NCBI GenBank assembly: GCA_029547745.1
Contig: JAKPOQ010000117.1
Location: 1-56,637 of the forward strand
Reading direction: 5' to 3'
DNA: 56,637 nt
Source: Actinomycetes bacterium
GTDB lineage: Bacteria; Actinomycetota; Thermoleophilia; UBA2241
Shown: positions 18,671 to 28,401 of the stretch, piece after piece
Position numbering within the stretch: the stretch's first letter is position 1
How the letters are laid out: each line of letters begins with the position of its first letter
Translations under genes and position numbers: made by a program
Notes under the pieces: generated by a model
What the model was told of the DNA's origin: nothing
Databases searched by the model: none
The model's input: only the letters and a program-made list of their open reading frames with translations

Positions 18671-19809
18671 CCGTCTCCTGTCCACCGCGGCCGCCCGTGG
18701 GCGGCGACCAGCGCCTCGATCTCGTCGGCCACACGGCGCGTGGCGTCGGGCTTGCCCACGCGCCGGCTCGCCGCGGCCATCGCGGCCAGGCGCGGCGGGT
18801 CGCCGAGGAGCTCGCGGACGAGGCGCGCGAGGCGCGCCCCGTCGAGCTCGGCGTCGGCGACCATGACCGCCGCGCCGGCCGCGACCATCCACTCGGCGTT
18901 CTTGCGCTGGTGGTCGGCGGTCGCGTACGGGTACGGCACGAGCACGGCCGGCCGGCCCAGGGCGGCGAGCTCGGCGACCGAGCCGCCGGCGCGCGCCACC
19001 ACGAGGTCGGCAGCCGCCATCGCCGGCGCCAGTTGGGCAGTGTATGGGACCAGGCGGTAGTGCTCAAACCGGGCTCCCCGGCGCTCGAGCTCAGCGCGCA
19101 CCTGGTTGTAGTTGCGCGGCCCACAGACGTGCACGACCTGCACCTCGAGGTCACGGGCCGGCGCCCCCGGCCCGGCGAAAGCGTCGACGCAGGCGCGGTT
19201 GAGCGTCTGCGCCCCCTGGCTGCCGCCGAACACCAGCAGCACGGGCAGGTCGGGGCGCAGGTCGAAGGCCGCGAGGCCCTCCTCGCGCGTCGCCAAGACC
19301 TGAGCCGCCGTCAGCGGCCGCCCGGTGACGACGTACTTCGGGGCGCTCAAGCCCTCGATCGGGAAGCTGAGGCAGAACCGGTCGACGAACGGCCGCAGGA
19401 GGCGGTTGGCGACCCCCAGGTGGGCGTCGGCCTCGAGGGCCAGGGCGGGCACCCCGCGCAGCCCGGCCAGCGCAACGACCGGCCCGCTGGCATAGCCGCC
19501 GCCGCCGACGGCCGCAGCCGGGCGCGTCGCGCTGACGATGTTCCAGGCGCGCGGCGCCGCCGCGGCCAGCAGGCGCAGCGTCCGCGCGTGTTCGGCGAGC
19601 GCGCCGGCGCGGCGCGCGAAGCCGCGCAGCTCGAGGGTGTGCACGGCGTAGGCCTCCGGCACCAGCTCGGCCTGCGAGGGGGTGGTCACGAACGCGACGC
19701 GCGCGCCGCGCGCCGCGACCTCAGCCGCGACCGCGAGCGCTGGCGACAGATGTCCGCCCGTCCCGCCGGCGGCGAGCAGGACCGTCGCCCCGTCGAGCGC
19801 TGACGACAA
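18667..19809 (-). CDS. murG: UDP-GlcNAc:undecaprenyl-PP-MurNAc-pentapeptide GlcNAc transferase
   Basis: A 380-residue GT28 glycosyltransferase at the inner face of the membrane that converts lipid I to lipid II. The N-terminal loop LLAAGGTGGHLSPALAVA is diagnostic, and LLVFGGSQGAQTLN and VARAGGSVAELAALGRPAVL form the UDP-GlcNAc site. The start is TTG 19809, supported by GGAGGAG five bases upstream. This places the first 89 bases inside the end of ftsW, an unusually long overlap. No in-frame ATG lies before the GGTGGH loop. Confidence 0.95.
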   Translation of the reverse strand: MSSALDGATVLLAAGGTGGHLSPALAVAAEVAARGARVAFVTTPSQAELVPEAYAVHTLELRGFARRAGALAEHARTLRLLAAAAPRAWNIVSATRPAAAVGGGGYASGPVVALAGLRGVPALALEADAHLGVANRLLRPFVDRFCLSFPIEGLSAPKYVVTGRPLTAAQVLATREEGLAAFDLRPDLPVLLVFGGSQGAQTLNRACVDAFAGPGAPARDLEVQVVHVCGPRNYNQVRAELERRGARFEHYRLVPYTAQLAPAMAAADLVVARAGGSVAELAALGRPAVLVPYPYATADHQRKNAEWMVAAGAAVMVADAELDGARLARLVRELLGDPPRLAAMAAASRRVGKPDATRRVADEIEALVAAHGRPRWTGDG

Positions 19810-21124
19810 TGTGGCTCCTCCGATTGGTGGCGATGTTCAGCAGGATCCCGACGGCGGCGAGCACGACGACCAGACTCGTGCCGCCGAGGCTGACGAGCGG
19901 CAGCGGTACGCCCGTGAGCGGGACGACGCTCAGAGCGGCGCCGATGTTGATGAACGCCTGGCCGACGATGAGGCTGGCGATGCCGACGGCCAACAACTTC
20001 CCGAACCGTTCCCGGCAGGTCAGGGCCACACGGTACGCGGCCCACGCGAGGAACACGTAGAGGCCGATGAGCACCAGCAGCCCGACGAGGCCGAGCTCCT
20101 CGCCGATGATCGCCGTGATCATGTCGGTGGTCTGGTCGGGCAGGTAGCCGAACTTCTGCACCGAGTTGCCGAGGCCGACGCCGAAGACGCGTCCCGAGGC
20201 GATGGAGAGCAGCGACTGCGTGGCCTGGAAGCCACTCGTCTGCGCGTGAGCCCAAGGGTCGACGAACGAGACGAGACGCTCCATGCGGTACGGCTCGACG
20301 ACGATCAGCGCCCCGACCAGGACCGGACCGGCCGTCGCCAGGGCGATGAGGTGCCGCCAGCGCGCTCCCCCGGCGACCAGCACGGCGACCGCGCCGACAC
20401 ACATGACGAGGGTGGTGCCGAGGTCCTTCTGGAGCAAGCCGACGATGATGGCGAACGGTAGGATACCGAGGGCGACCAGGCGCGCGAACCCTCGCCCCGT
20501 GGCGAACGCCTGCGGGGCGCGGGCGATGCTCGCGGCGAGGAAGCAGACGACGGCGAGCTTCGCGATCTCGCTGGGCTGCAGGGACTGGCCGGCGACGCCG
20601 ATCCAGCGCCGCGCCCCGCGGATCTCCATGCCGATCCCGGGCACGAGAGCGAGGACGCAGAGGGCGACGGCGAGCACGTAGAGCGGGCCGGCGAACCTGC
20701 GCCAGATCCCGTAATCGACGCGCGACAGCCCGATCATGGCGATGACCCCGATCACGGCGAAGACCAGTTGGCGCGCCAGCAGGTACGACGCCGAACCGTA
20801 GGTGAAGTAGGCCTGCGCCGTCGACGCACTGTAGGCCATCACCAGGCCGTAGAGCAGCAGGAGGACGGTGGCGAGCACGAGCACCCGGCGCTCGACCTGG
20901 CCAGGTCCAGGCGCCGGCGGCAGGGAGCGCGCCGCGCGCCGCTCCCCGGCCCGGCGCTCACTCCGACGCCGCTCGGGGACAACGACCTCGTCGCGGCGGC
21001 GCGCCGCCGAGCGCCGCTCGGCGGCGCGCCGCCGGTCGCCGCCGGCGCGCCGTTCCGGCGACGCGTTCACCCAAGGCGCAGGCTCGAGCGGCTCGGGCTG
21101 CGCCTTCGAACCACGCCCGCTCAC
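19721..21124 (-). CDS. ftsW: Peptidoglycan glycosyltransferase FtsW
   Basis: A 467-residue SEDS-family polymerase, about ten helices, working with FtsI at the septum. After a 55-residue Arg-rich cytoplasmic tail (RRRSERRAGERRAARSLPPA) the first helix begins at VLVLATVLLLLYGLVMAYS. Signature parts are LQPSEIAKLAVV, GLLQKDLGTTLV, DQTTDMITAIIGEELG and the C-terminal GVPLPLVSLGGTS. GTG 21124 overlaps the murD stop as GTGA. The repeated GERR/ERRS motifs in the tail look like local duplication. Confidence 0.95.
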   Translation of the reverse strand: MSGRGSKAQPEPLEPAPWVNASPERRAGGDRRRAAERRSAARRRDEVVVPERRRSERRAGERRAARSLPPAPGPGQVERRVLVLATVLLLLYGLVMAYSASTAQAYFTYGSASYLLARQLVFAVIGVIAMIGLSRVDYGIWRRFAGPLYVLAVALCVLALVPGIGMEIRGARRWIGVAGQSLQPSEIAKLAVVCFLAASIARAPQAFATGRGFARLVALGILPFAIIVGLLQKDLGTTLVMCVGAVAVLVAGGARWRHLIALATAGPVLVGALIVVEPYRMERLVSFVDPWAHAQTSGFQATQSLLSIASGRVFGVGLGNSVQKFGYLPDQTTDMITAIIGEELGLVGLLVLIGLYVFLAWAAYRVALTCRERFGKLLAVGIASLIVGQAFINIGAALSVVPLTGVPLPLVSLGGTSLVVVLAAVGILLNIATNRRSHIVVSARRGDGPARRRRDGRTSVASARGRG

Positions 21125-22539
21125 GTCCTCTCGACCTCCGCCCTGAGCTCGCCGACCAGTCTGAGGAAGTGTTCGCCCCGCTCCTCGTAGCTCCTGTACT
21201 GGTCGAAGCTGGCGCAGGCGGGGCTGAGCAGGACGACGTCCCCCGGCTGCGCGCGCTCCGCGCACCAGGCGACGGCGGCGGCCAGGTCGGGCAGCGTGAC
21301 GTACGGAACGGCGCTGCCCGGAGCGGCCGCCGCCCGCGCCGCGTAAGCGCGCTCGAACTCGGGGGCCGCGCGACCGATGAGCACCGCCTGCTTGACGAGG
21401 CCCTCCGTCGCCTCGGCGAGGCGATCGAACGCCGAACCCTTGCTGAGTCCGCCGAGGATGAGGAACACGGGGCCGCGGTACGCCGTGAGCGCCTTGAGCG
21501 TGGCGTCCACGTTGGTCGCCTTCGAGTCGTTCACGTAGGTCACGCCGCCGACCACCCCGGCGACTTGCAGGCGATGGGCGATCGGAGCGAAGGTGCGGAG
21601 GGTGTGGGCGATCGACTCCGGCGACACGCCCAGGGCCGCCGTCGCCGCCGCCGCGGCGAGCGCGTTCTGCAGGTTGTGCTCGCCCTTGAGCGAGAGCCCG
21701 GCGACGGCGCCGAGGTCCTGTCGCCGGCCATCGACCTCGACCCACAGGCGACCGTCGCTGACCCCGGCGACTTGGCCCTCGGCGCCGTCGCCGGTCGAGA
21801 ACCACGCCCGCCGGCCCTGCCCGGGCACGTCCCCTGCGGCAATGGTCCCCGCATCGTCGGCGTTCAGCAGAGCGATGTCCTCAGCCGTCTGGTTCTCGAA
21901 GATCCGAAGCTTCGCCGCGACGTACCCCTCGTAGCCGCCATGCCGGTCGACGTGGTCCTCGGTCAGATTGAGCAGCACGGCGACGTCGGGACGGAACGAC
22001 TCGATATCCTCGAGCTGGAAGCTCGACAGCTCGGCGACCACGGTCGTCTTCGGCGTGACGACCTCGGGCAGATTGGCGAGGGCATGGCCGATGTTCCCGC
22101 CCACGGCCACGGGCAGGCCGGCATCCTCGAGGATGCGCCCGACGAGCGTCGTGGTCGTCGTCTTGCCGTTCGTGCCCGTGATCCCGATCAGGCGGTTGGC
22201 AAGAAAGCGCGTCGCGAACTCGACCTCGCTCCATACCGGCAGGCCGCGGCGTCGCGCCGCGCGCAGCACCGCGCTCTCGTCGGTCACGCCGGGGCTCTTG
22301 ACGAGGAGCTCGACGGCGGCCGGCAGGGCCGTCTCGCCGGCCGCGACGACGTCGCGGCCGGCGAGGACGGCCGCCCCGGCCGCCTCCAGCTCGGCGCGCA
22401 CCTCGCCGTCGACCTCGCCCTCGTCGATCGCCCAAACGCGGGTCTGCGGCAGGCGCCGGCGGGCGAGCAGCGTCGCCGGCCGGCCGCTGCGCCCCAGGCC
22501 GAGGACGGCCAGGGCGCGGACCTGACTGACGTCGGTCAC
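21121..22539 (-). CDS. murD: UDP-N-acetylmuramoylalanine-D-glutamate ligase
   Basis: A 472-residue Mur ligase adding D-Glu. LAVLGLGRSGRPATLLARR is the first domain, LIGITGTNGKTTTTTLVGR the ATP site, and YVNDSKATNVDATLKAL the C-terminal substrate block with the MurD-typical DSKATN. GTG 22539 is preferred because GGGGAGGGGGG lies directly upstream; the open frame continues further but is low-complexity. It sits 115 bp after mraY. Confidence 0.96.
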   Translation of the reverse strand: MTDVSQVRALAVLGLGRSGRPATLLARRRLPQTRVWAIDEGEVDGEVRAELEAAGAAVLAGRDVVAAGETALPAAVELLVKSPGVTDESAVLRAARRRGLPVWSEVEFATRFLANRLIGITGTNGKTTTTTLVGRILEDAGLPVAVGGNIGHALANLPEVVTPKTTVVAELSSFQLEDIESFRPDVAVLLNLTEDHVDRHGGYEGYVAAKLRIFENQTAEDIALLNADDAGTIAAGDVPGQGRRAWFSTGDGAEGQVAGVSDGRLWVEVDGRRQDLGAVAGLSLKGEHNLQNALAAAAATAALGVSPESIAHTLRTFAPIAHRLQVAGVVGGVTYVNDSKATNVDATLKALTAYRGPVFLILGGLSKGSAFDRLAEATEGLVKQAVLIGRAAPEFERAYAARAAAAPGSAVPYVTLPDLAAAVAWCAERAQPGDVVLLSPACASFDQYRSYEERGEHFLRLVGELRAEVERT

Positions 22540-22654
22540 GCGCCCCCCTCCCCGGCCCGCCGCAGCGGCCTCCCGGCGCTCCCCAGCGGCCCTGCCGCGC
22601 ACGGCGCGATGACAAGGTCCCTCCGCCGGGAGACGCCGTCCGTCAGAACGTCCA

Positions 22655-23641
22655 TCAGAACGTGGCGTAGTAGACGACGAACCCGGCCCCGGCGAAGATG
22701 GCGGCGAGGATCCAGAAGCGCACGATGATCTTCGTCTCGGACCACGCTTTGAGCTCGAAGTGATGGTGCAGCGGGGCCATGAGGAAGATGCGCCGGCCCG
22801 TCGTCTTGAACGAGGCCACCTGCAAGGCCACCGATGCCGCCTCGAGCACGAACAGGCCGCCCATGAGCAGCAGGGCGAGCTCGGTGCGCGTGAGGATCGC
22901 CATGGCGGCGATCGCCCCGCCCAGGCCGAGCGCTCCGGTATCCCCCATGAAGACGTCGGCGGGGAACGAGTTGTACCAGAGGAAGCCGAGGCAGGCGCCG
23001 CCGACGCAGCCGGCGATGACCATCAGGTCGCTGATCCCCGGGTCGTTGGCGTTGCGCCCGATGATGAAGGCCACGCCGGCGAGCGCCACGAGGACGATGG
23101 CCGAGGCGCCCGCGGCCAGCCCGTCCAGCCCGTCCGTCAGGTTGACGGCGTTCGAGAAGCCGGCCAGCCAGAGGAACACGATGACGTAGAAGCCGACCGT
23201 GCCGACGTCGAAGCGCTGGTCGGTGAACGGCACGTCGATGCGCGTGTCGAGACCGGAGAAGCGCAGGACGATGAACCCGATGAACAGGGCGAGGAGCAAC
23301 TGCAGCAGCAACTTGTAGCGCGCCGTCAGCCCGAGGGAACGCTTGCGCACGATCTTCATCCAGTCGTCGATGAACCCGATGGCGGCGTTCCCCAGCGTCG
23401 CGATGAGGACGGTCATCGAGGCGACGGAAAACCGGCTGTAGATGAGGTAGGCGACCACGACGGCGAACCAGATGAGCAGGCCGCCCATGGTCGGCGTCCC
23501 GGCCTTGGAGCGGTGCCGCTCCGGGCCCTCCTCGCGGATGTTCTGGCCGAACTCGTTGCTCCGCAGCCAGCGGATGAACGCCGGGCCGATGATGAGGACG
23601 AGCACCATCGCCGTGACGCTGGCCCCCATCGCCCTAAGCAT
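22655..23641 (-). CDS. mraY: Phospho-N-acetylmuramoyl-pentapeptide transferase
   Basis: A 328-residue polytopic enzyme that moves phospho-MurNAc-pentapeptide to undecaprenyl phosphate, making lipid I. Motifs are GTPTMGGLLI, the catalytic FIDDWMKI, NAVNLTDGLDGLA, FMGDTGALGLGG and MAPLHHHFEL. ATG 23641 lies eight bases inside the end of murF. The last bases including the stop (TCAGAACGT on the plus strand, 22655) recur 12 bp downstream at 22643. Confidence 0.97.
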   Translation of the reverse strand: MLRAMGASVTAMVLVLIIGPAFIRWLRSNEFGQNIREEGPERHRSKAGTPTMGGLLIWFAVVVAYLIYSRFSVASMTVLIATLGNAAIGFIDDWMKIVRKRSLGLTARYKLLLQLLLALFIGFIVLRFSGLDTRIDVPFTDQRFDVGTVGFYVIVFLWLAGFSNAVNLTDGLDGLAAGASAIVLVALAGVAFIIGRNANDPGISDLMVIAGCVGGACLGFLWYNSFPADVFMGDTGALGLGGAIAAMAILTRTELALLLMGGLFVLEAASVALQVASFKTTGRRIFLMAPLHHHFELKAWSETKIIVRFWILAAIFAGAGFVVYYATF

Positions 23642-25058
23642 CACCGTCCTCCTCGTCTTTCGCCACGCCGACTCCGACCTCGGCGTCGTCGCCTTCGGCG
23701 GCTCCGCCGGAGGCGGCGACGATCGCCTCGGCGACACGCTCGAGACGCATGGCGCGCGAGGCCTTGACGAGCACGGCGCAGCCGGGCGGGACGGCCTCGC
23801 GCACGTACGCGAGGCACTCTTCCACGGTCCGGAACCAGCGCTCGCCAGGGCTGCCGGTGAGGTAATGCCGGGCGAGATCGCCGACGGCGACGATGCGCAC
23901 TCCGAGACGGACGGCGTGCTCGCCCACCGCGGCATGGTAGGCGGCGGCTCCCGGCCCGAGTTCAGCCATGTCGCCGAGGACGGCGACCGCCTCGCGGCCC
24001 CCGGCGAGCTGGACAAGGTGGTCGAGGGCAGCCTGCGTGGCAACGGGGTTGGCGTTGTAGGCGTCGTTGACCAGCAGGCCCCCGTCACGCAGGGCGACGG
24101 TCTCGCCGCGCATCTCCGAGAAGACGACCCGGCCGGCGCCGACGCGGGCCTCGTCGAGCCGGAAGCCGAGTTCGACGAAGGCGGCAAGGGCGGCCTGGGC
24201 GTCGTACAGGTAATGGGCGCCGGTGAAGCCGAAGTCGAGGGCGGCGCGCTGCGTGAACGCGTCGACGAGGACGTGGGTCCCGGCGCCACGGCGCTCGGCG
24301 GCGATGAAACGTACGTCGCTCTCCTCCGTCCCGAACGTGACCACACGCCCGTCGTGGCGGCGCAGGTGCGGCGCGAGCAGCGCGGCCGCGCCGGGGACGA
24401 CCGCGGTGCCGCCGTGCAGCTCCTCGATCAGCTCCGCCTTGGCGGCGGCGACACCCTCCAGGGTGCCCACGAACTCGAGGTGCACGGGGGCGATCGTGGT
24501 GATCACGGCGATGTCGGGCAGGGCGAGGCGGGCGAGCTCGCGGATCTGTCCCGGACCGCGCATCGCCATCTCGACGATGACAACGTCGGTCTCCTGCGTG
24601 ACCTCGAGCAGCGTCTGCGGCAGACCGACCTGGTTGTTGAGATTGGCCCTCGTCGCGACCACGTCGCACAGCGGGCGCAGGAGGGCGGCGAGGACGTCCT
24701 TGGTCGTTGTCTTGCCGGCGCTCCCGGTGATGGCCACGACCCGTGCCCGGGAGCGCCGGCGCACGGCCCACGCCAGGGCGCCGAGCGCGGCGACGCCGTC
24801 GCCGACGGCGATGACCGGGCTCCCGCGGAGGACGGCGGCCGTCTCTCGACGGACGACGGCCGCCACGGCGCCGCGCTCCAGCGCCTGGGCGGCATAGGCG
24901 TCGCCGTCGAAACGCTCGCCGCGCAGGCCGACGAACAGGTCGCCCGGGCGCACACGGCGCGAGTCCGTGCACACGGCGCGCACGACAGCGCCCGGTTCGA
25001 CCCCGCTCAGGGCGCCGTCGCAGGCGGCGGCGACCTCCTCGACCGTCATCGGGATCAT
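23634..25058 (-). CDS. murF: UDP-MurNAc-tripeptide-D-alanyl-D-alanine ligase
   Basis: A 474-residue Mur ligase that adds D-Ala-D-Ala. It has an N-terminal tripeptide-binding domain (CTDSRRVRPGDLFVGLRGER), the P-loop VVAITGSAGKTTTKDVLAAL, TRANLNNQVGLP and NDAYNANPVATQAAL, all typical of MurF. The ATG at 25058 overlaps the murE stop (ATGA); a second ATG three codons on is possible. The C-terminus is acidic. ddl, which supplies D-Ala-D-Ala, is not in the cluster. Confidence 0.97.
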   Translation of the reverse strand: MIPMTVEEVAAACDGALSGVEPGAVVRAVCTDSRRVRPGDLFVGLRGERFDGDAYAAQALERGAVAAVVRRETAAVLRGSPVIAVGDGVAALGALAWAVRRRSRARVVAITGSAGKTTTKDVLAALLRPLCDVVATRANLNNQVGLPQTLLEVTQETDVVIVEMAMRGPGQIRELARLALPDIAVITTIAPVHLEFVGTLEGVAAAKAELIEELHGGTAVVPGAAALLAPHLRRHDGRVVTFGTEESDVRFIAAERRGAGTHVLVDAFTQRAALDFGFTGAHYLYDAQAALAAFVELGFRLDEARVGAGRVVFSEMRGETVALRDGGLLVNDAYNANPVATQAALDHLVQLAGGREAVAVLGDMAELGPGAAAYHAAVGEHAVRLGVRIVAVGDLARHYLTGSPGERWFRTVEECLAYVREAVPPGCAVLVKASRAMRLERVAEAIVAASGGAAEGDDAEVGVGVAKDEEDGDA

Positions 25059-26635
25059 GCCTCTCCCTCGAAGCCGAGCTCACGGAGCACGTCGGCGGCC
25101 ACCCGGCGGTCGTCGAACGGCAAGCGCCGGTCGCCGATGACCTGGCCCTGCTCGTGCCCCTTGCCGGCGATCAGGACGACGTCGCCCGGCGCCGCGTCCC
25201 GCAGCGCGCGCGCGATAGCGGCGCGGCGGTCCGCCTCGACGGCGACGCGCCCGCGAAGCGCGGCCGGCACACCGGCGACGATCTCGGCGATGATCGCCTC
25301 GGGGTCCTCGCTGCGCGGGTTGTCGGAGGTCACGATGCTGACGTCGGCGAGCCGCGCGCCGATCTCGCCCATCAGCGGACGCTTGCCGCGGTCACGGTCG
25401 CCGCCGCAGCCGAAGACGACGAGCACGCGCCCGCCGGCGATGTCGCGCGCGGCGCGCAGCGCGTTCTCCAGCGAATCGGGCGTGTGCGAATAATCGACGA
25501 TCACGGTGAACGGCTGGCCGGCGCGCAGCGCCTCGAACCGCCCGGCCACGCCGCGGGCCCGGCTGAGACCCTCGCGCACCGCCTCGGGGGGAAGACCGAG
25601 AGCGAGCGCGGCGGTCGCCGCCGCGAGCGCGTTCTCGACGTTGAAGCGCGCCGCCATCGGCAAGCGGACGCCCATCGCCACGCCGAGACGCGGCGCCCGG
25701 AGGACGAACGTCGAGCCGTCGGCGCCGACCTCGACGTCGGCGGCGACGACGTCGGCGCGGTCCGCCGGAGCCATGTCACCCACGACCTCCGCCCGGTCGT
25801 CGCCCTTCGCGCCGACCGCAGCGCCGGCGATGTCCTCCCCGCTTCCGCCCACCACGGCGTACGTCCACAGGTCGTCGTCATACGCCGGCGCGCATTCGGC
25901 GGCCAGCCGCGCTCCCCACGCGTCGCCGAGACCCACCACGGCGCGTCGCGGGCGGGGGCCCTCTTCCGGGAGGAACAGGAGCCGCTTGGCGGCATAGTAG
26001 TCGTCGATGTCGCGGTGGAAGTCGAGGTGCTCGCGCGACAGGTTCGTGAACACGGCGGCGGCGTACTCGATCTGCGCCGCGCGGCCGAAGACCAGGGCGT
26101 GCGACGAGACCTCCATGGCGCACGCCCTGTCGCCGGCCGCGACCATGCGCCGGAGCAGCGCCTGAAGCTCAGGCGCCTCGGGCGTCGTCAGCGACCCTGG
26201 CAGTTCGCGCCCGCCGACGCGCGCCCCGACCGTGCCCAGGATGCCGCTCGGCAGGCCGCCGGCCTCGAACATGGCCGCCGCCAGGTGAGCGGTCGTCGTC
26301 TTGCCGTTGGTCCCGGTGATACCGACCACCGTCAGTTGGCGCGAGGGATGGCCGTAGAAGCGCGCCGCGATGACCGGCATCGCGGCGCGCACCGACGGTA
26401 CGACCAGCCGTGTGACCGCAAGGTCGACGTCACGCTCGCAGACCACCACGGTCGCCCCCGCGGCGACCGCCTCGGCGGCGAACTCGTGCCCGTCGCGCGC
26501 GGCGCCGGGCACGCAGAAGAAAAGGGTGCCCGGCGCCACATCGCGGCTATGACTGGCGACGCCGCGGACGCGGACGCCGGGGTCGCCGCGCACCTCCGCG
26601 CCGGCAAGCCCCTGGGCAAGGTCGGCGAGCTCCAT
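25055..26635 (-). CDS. murE: UDP-MurNAc-L-Ala-D-Glu-meso-DAP ligase
   Basis: A 526-residue Mur ligase. VVGITGTNGKTTTAHLAAAM is the P-loop, CAMEVSSHAL and FTNLSREHLDFH are conserved, and SDNPRSEDPEAI carries the DNPR motif that reads meso-diaminopimelate. The wall is therefore predicted to be of the DAP type. ATG 26635 is chosen from family length; no good Shine-Dalgarno sequence is visible there, and TTG 26653 is an alternative. An insertion of about 25 residues (GEDIAGAAVGAKGDDRAEV) interrupts the central domain. Confidence 0.96.
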   Translation of the reverse strand: MELADLAQGLAGAEVRGDPGVRVRGVASHSRDVAPGTLFFCVPGAARDGHEFAAEAVAAGATVVVCERDVDLAVTRLVVPSVRAAMPVIAARFYGHPSRQLTVVGITGTNGKTTTAHLAAAMFEAGGLPSGILGTVGARVGGRELPGSLTTPEAPELQALLRRMVAAGDRACAMEVSSHALVFGRAAQIEYAAAVFTNLSREHLDFHRDIDDYYAAKRLLFLPEEGPRPRRAVVGLGDAWGARLAAECAPAYDDDLWTYAVVGGSGEDIAGAAVGAKGDDRAEVVGDMAPADRADVVAADVEVGADGSTFVLRAPRLGVAMGVRLPMAARFNVENALAAATAALALGLPPEAVREGLSRARGVAGRFEALRAGQPFTVIVDYSHTPDSLENALRAARDIAGGRVLVVFGCGGDRDRGKRPLMGEIGARLADVSIVTSDNPRSEDPEAIIAEIVAGVPAALRGRVAVEADRRAAIARALRDAAPGDVVLIAGKGHEQGQVIGDRRLPFDDRRVAADVLRELGFEGEA

Positions 26636-26679
26636 GCGGTGTGATTCTAGCAAAGCGGGACAGCCGGGGCCGCGCCCGG

Positions 26680-28401
26680 TCAGGGGGCGATCTCCAGGTG
26701 AGCCAGGGCGAACGAGGCGATCTCCTTCACTGCCGGCGCGGCCACGACCCCGCCCCAGATGGGGTGCGGTTCGTCCACCGACACGAGCACCACGAGCCGC
26801 GGGTGATCGGCCGGGACGACGCCGACGAAGGAGGCCACGTACGCGTACTCGGAGTAACCGCTCCCGTCGGGCAGCGGCTTCTGCGCCGTGCCCGTCTTGC
26901 CGGCCACCTCATACCCGGCGATCCTCGCCTCAGTGCCGGTGCCCTCGTCGACCGCGTCAGTCAGCATGCTGAGCATCTGGCGCGCCACCTTTGCCGACAC
27001 GACACGGTGACGCCTCGCCCTCGGCGTCACCTCGGTCCCGATCTGGGCGACGAGGTGCGGCTGGACCCACATGCCCTTGTCGGCGAGCACACCGAAGGCG
27101 CATGCCATCTGCAGCGGGGTCACGGCGATGCCCTGCCCCATGGGCAGGTTGCCGATCGTGGACCCCGACCACTGGCGCGGCACGATCCCTTCGACCTCGC
27201 CGGGGAAGTCGATACCCGTCGGCGCTCCGAACCCGAACCTGTCGACCCACTTCAGCAGGCCGCGCTTGCCCATGTCCATACCGATGGTGACGGCGCCGAC
27301 GTTCGACGAGTTGACGAGGATGTCCCGGGTCGTGTACGTGACGGTGCCGCGGGCATGCGCCTCATGGATGACGCGGTCGGCGACCTTGATCGTCGGCGCG
27401 AGACAGTACCTCGTCGACGGCGTGGTCAGACCGTCGCTCAGGGCCCCGGAGATCGTCACGGCCTTGAAGATCGACCCCGGTTCGTAGGCGTCGGTGACGG
27501 CGCGGTTGCGCTCGAACTCCGGCTTTACACCGAAGAGGTGGTCGTCGACGAGCGGGTAGTTGGCCATGGCGAGGACCTCGCCGTTCCTGGGGTCGAGCAC
27601 GATCGCCGTCGCTGCCTCGGCGGCGAACGACGTGACGGTACGCCGCAGGACCTGCTCCGCTTCGAACTGGATGTCGGCGTCGATCGTCAGGCGGACGCTC
27701 GTCCCCGACACGGGCTTCTCCGTCTCGAGGACTCTCAGCGTGCGTCCCTGGGGATCGCGGACGACCGTCTCGCGGCCGGCGGCGCCGCGCAACGTCGTCT
27801 CGTACTGCTTCTCGATGCCGGCCAGGCCGACGTTGTCGAGGCCGGCATACCCGATGATCTGGGCGGCGACGCCCTTGAGAGGATAGACGCGCTTCTCCTC
27901 GGCGTAGCTTCCGACGCCGGGGATGCCGAGATCGACGGCACGCTCGGCCTTCTCCGCATCGACCTTCCGCGCCACGAAGGCGAAGCCTGCCTTCTTGTCG
28001 GCGAGCGCCCTGACGATGCGCCGCTGCTCAGCCTTGTTGGTGATACGGAGCGCCCGGCACAGGTCCGTCGCCGCCGCGTAGGGATCGTCGACGAGGTACG
28101 GCGTCGCGTAGACGGTCTGGCGCTGCTCGCCGACGGCGAGCTCCTTCCCGTCGCGGTCGTAGATGGTCCCGCGGTGGGCGGTGATGGTGTGCGTGCTCTG
28201 CTGCTGACCGGCGGCGATGTCGGTCAGCTCGCCCGCCGTCGACGCCAGGGCGATGGCCCGGCCTCCGACGAGCAGGAACGCGGCGACGGCGAGGACGCGC
28301 AACAGCCGTATCCGGCCGTCGCTCCCGGCCGGAGCGCGGCCGCTACGACCCGTCGCCGCCCCGCGGCCGCCGCCCCGTCGCTCTCCGCGCCGGTCCGGCA
28401 T
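26680..28401 (-). CDS. ftsI: Septal penicillin-binding protein (class B, FtsI/PBP3-type transpeptidase)
   Basis: A 573-residue protein with a basic tail, one membrane helix (about 33-53), a pedestal domain starting AHRGTIYDRDGKELAV, and a transpeptidase domain. The active-site motifs are complete: EPGSIFK with Ser 310, SSN at 365-367 and KTGTA at 502. It crosslinks septal peptidoglycan together with FtsW. ATG 28401 overlaps the ftsL stop (TGATG); a GTG one codon earlier is also in frame. No PASTA domains follow. Confidence 0.95.
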   Translation of the reverse strand: MPDRRGERRGGGRGAATGRSGRAPAGSDGRIRLLRVLAVAAFLLVGGRAIALASTAGELTDIAAGQQQSTHTITAHRGTIYDRDGKELAVGEQRQTVYATPYLVDDPYAAATDLCRALRITNKAEQRRIVRALADKKAGFAFVARKVDAEKAERAVDLGIPGVGSYAEEKRVYPLKGVAAQIIGYAGLDNVGLAGIEKQYETTLRGAAGRETVVRDPQGRTLRVLETEKPVSGTSVRLTIDADIQFEAEQVLRRTVTSFAAEAATAIVLDPRNGEVLAMANYPLVDDHLFGVKPEFERNRAVTDAYEPGSIFKAVTISGALSDGLTTPSTRYCLAPTIKVADRVIHEAHARGTVTYTTRDILVNSSNVGAVTIGMDMGKRGLLKWVDRFGFGAPTGIDFPGEVEGIVPRQWSGSTIGNLPMGQGIAVTPLQMACAFGVLADKGMWVQPHLVAQIGTEVTPRARRHRVVSAKVARQMLSMLTDAVDEGTGTEARIAGYEVAGKTGTAQKPLPDGSGYSEYAYVASFVGVVPADHPRLVVLVSVDEPHPIWGGVVAAPAVKEIASFALAHLEIAP

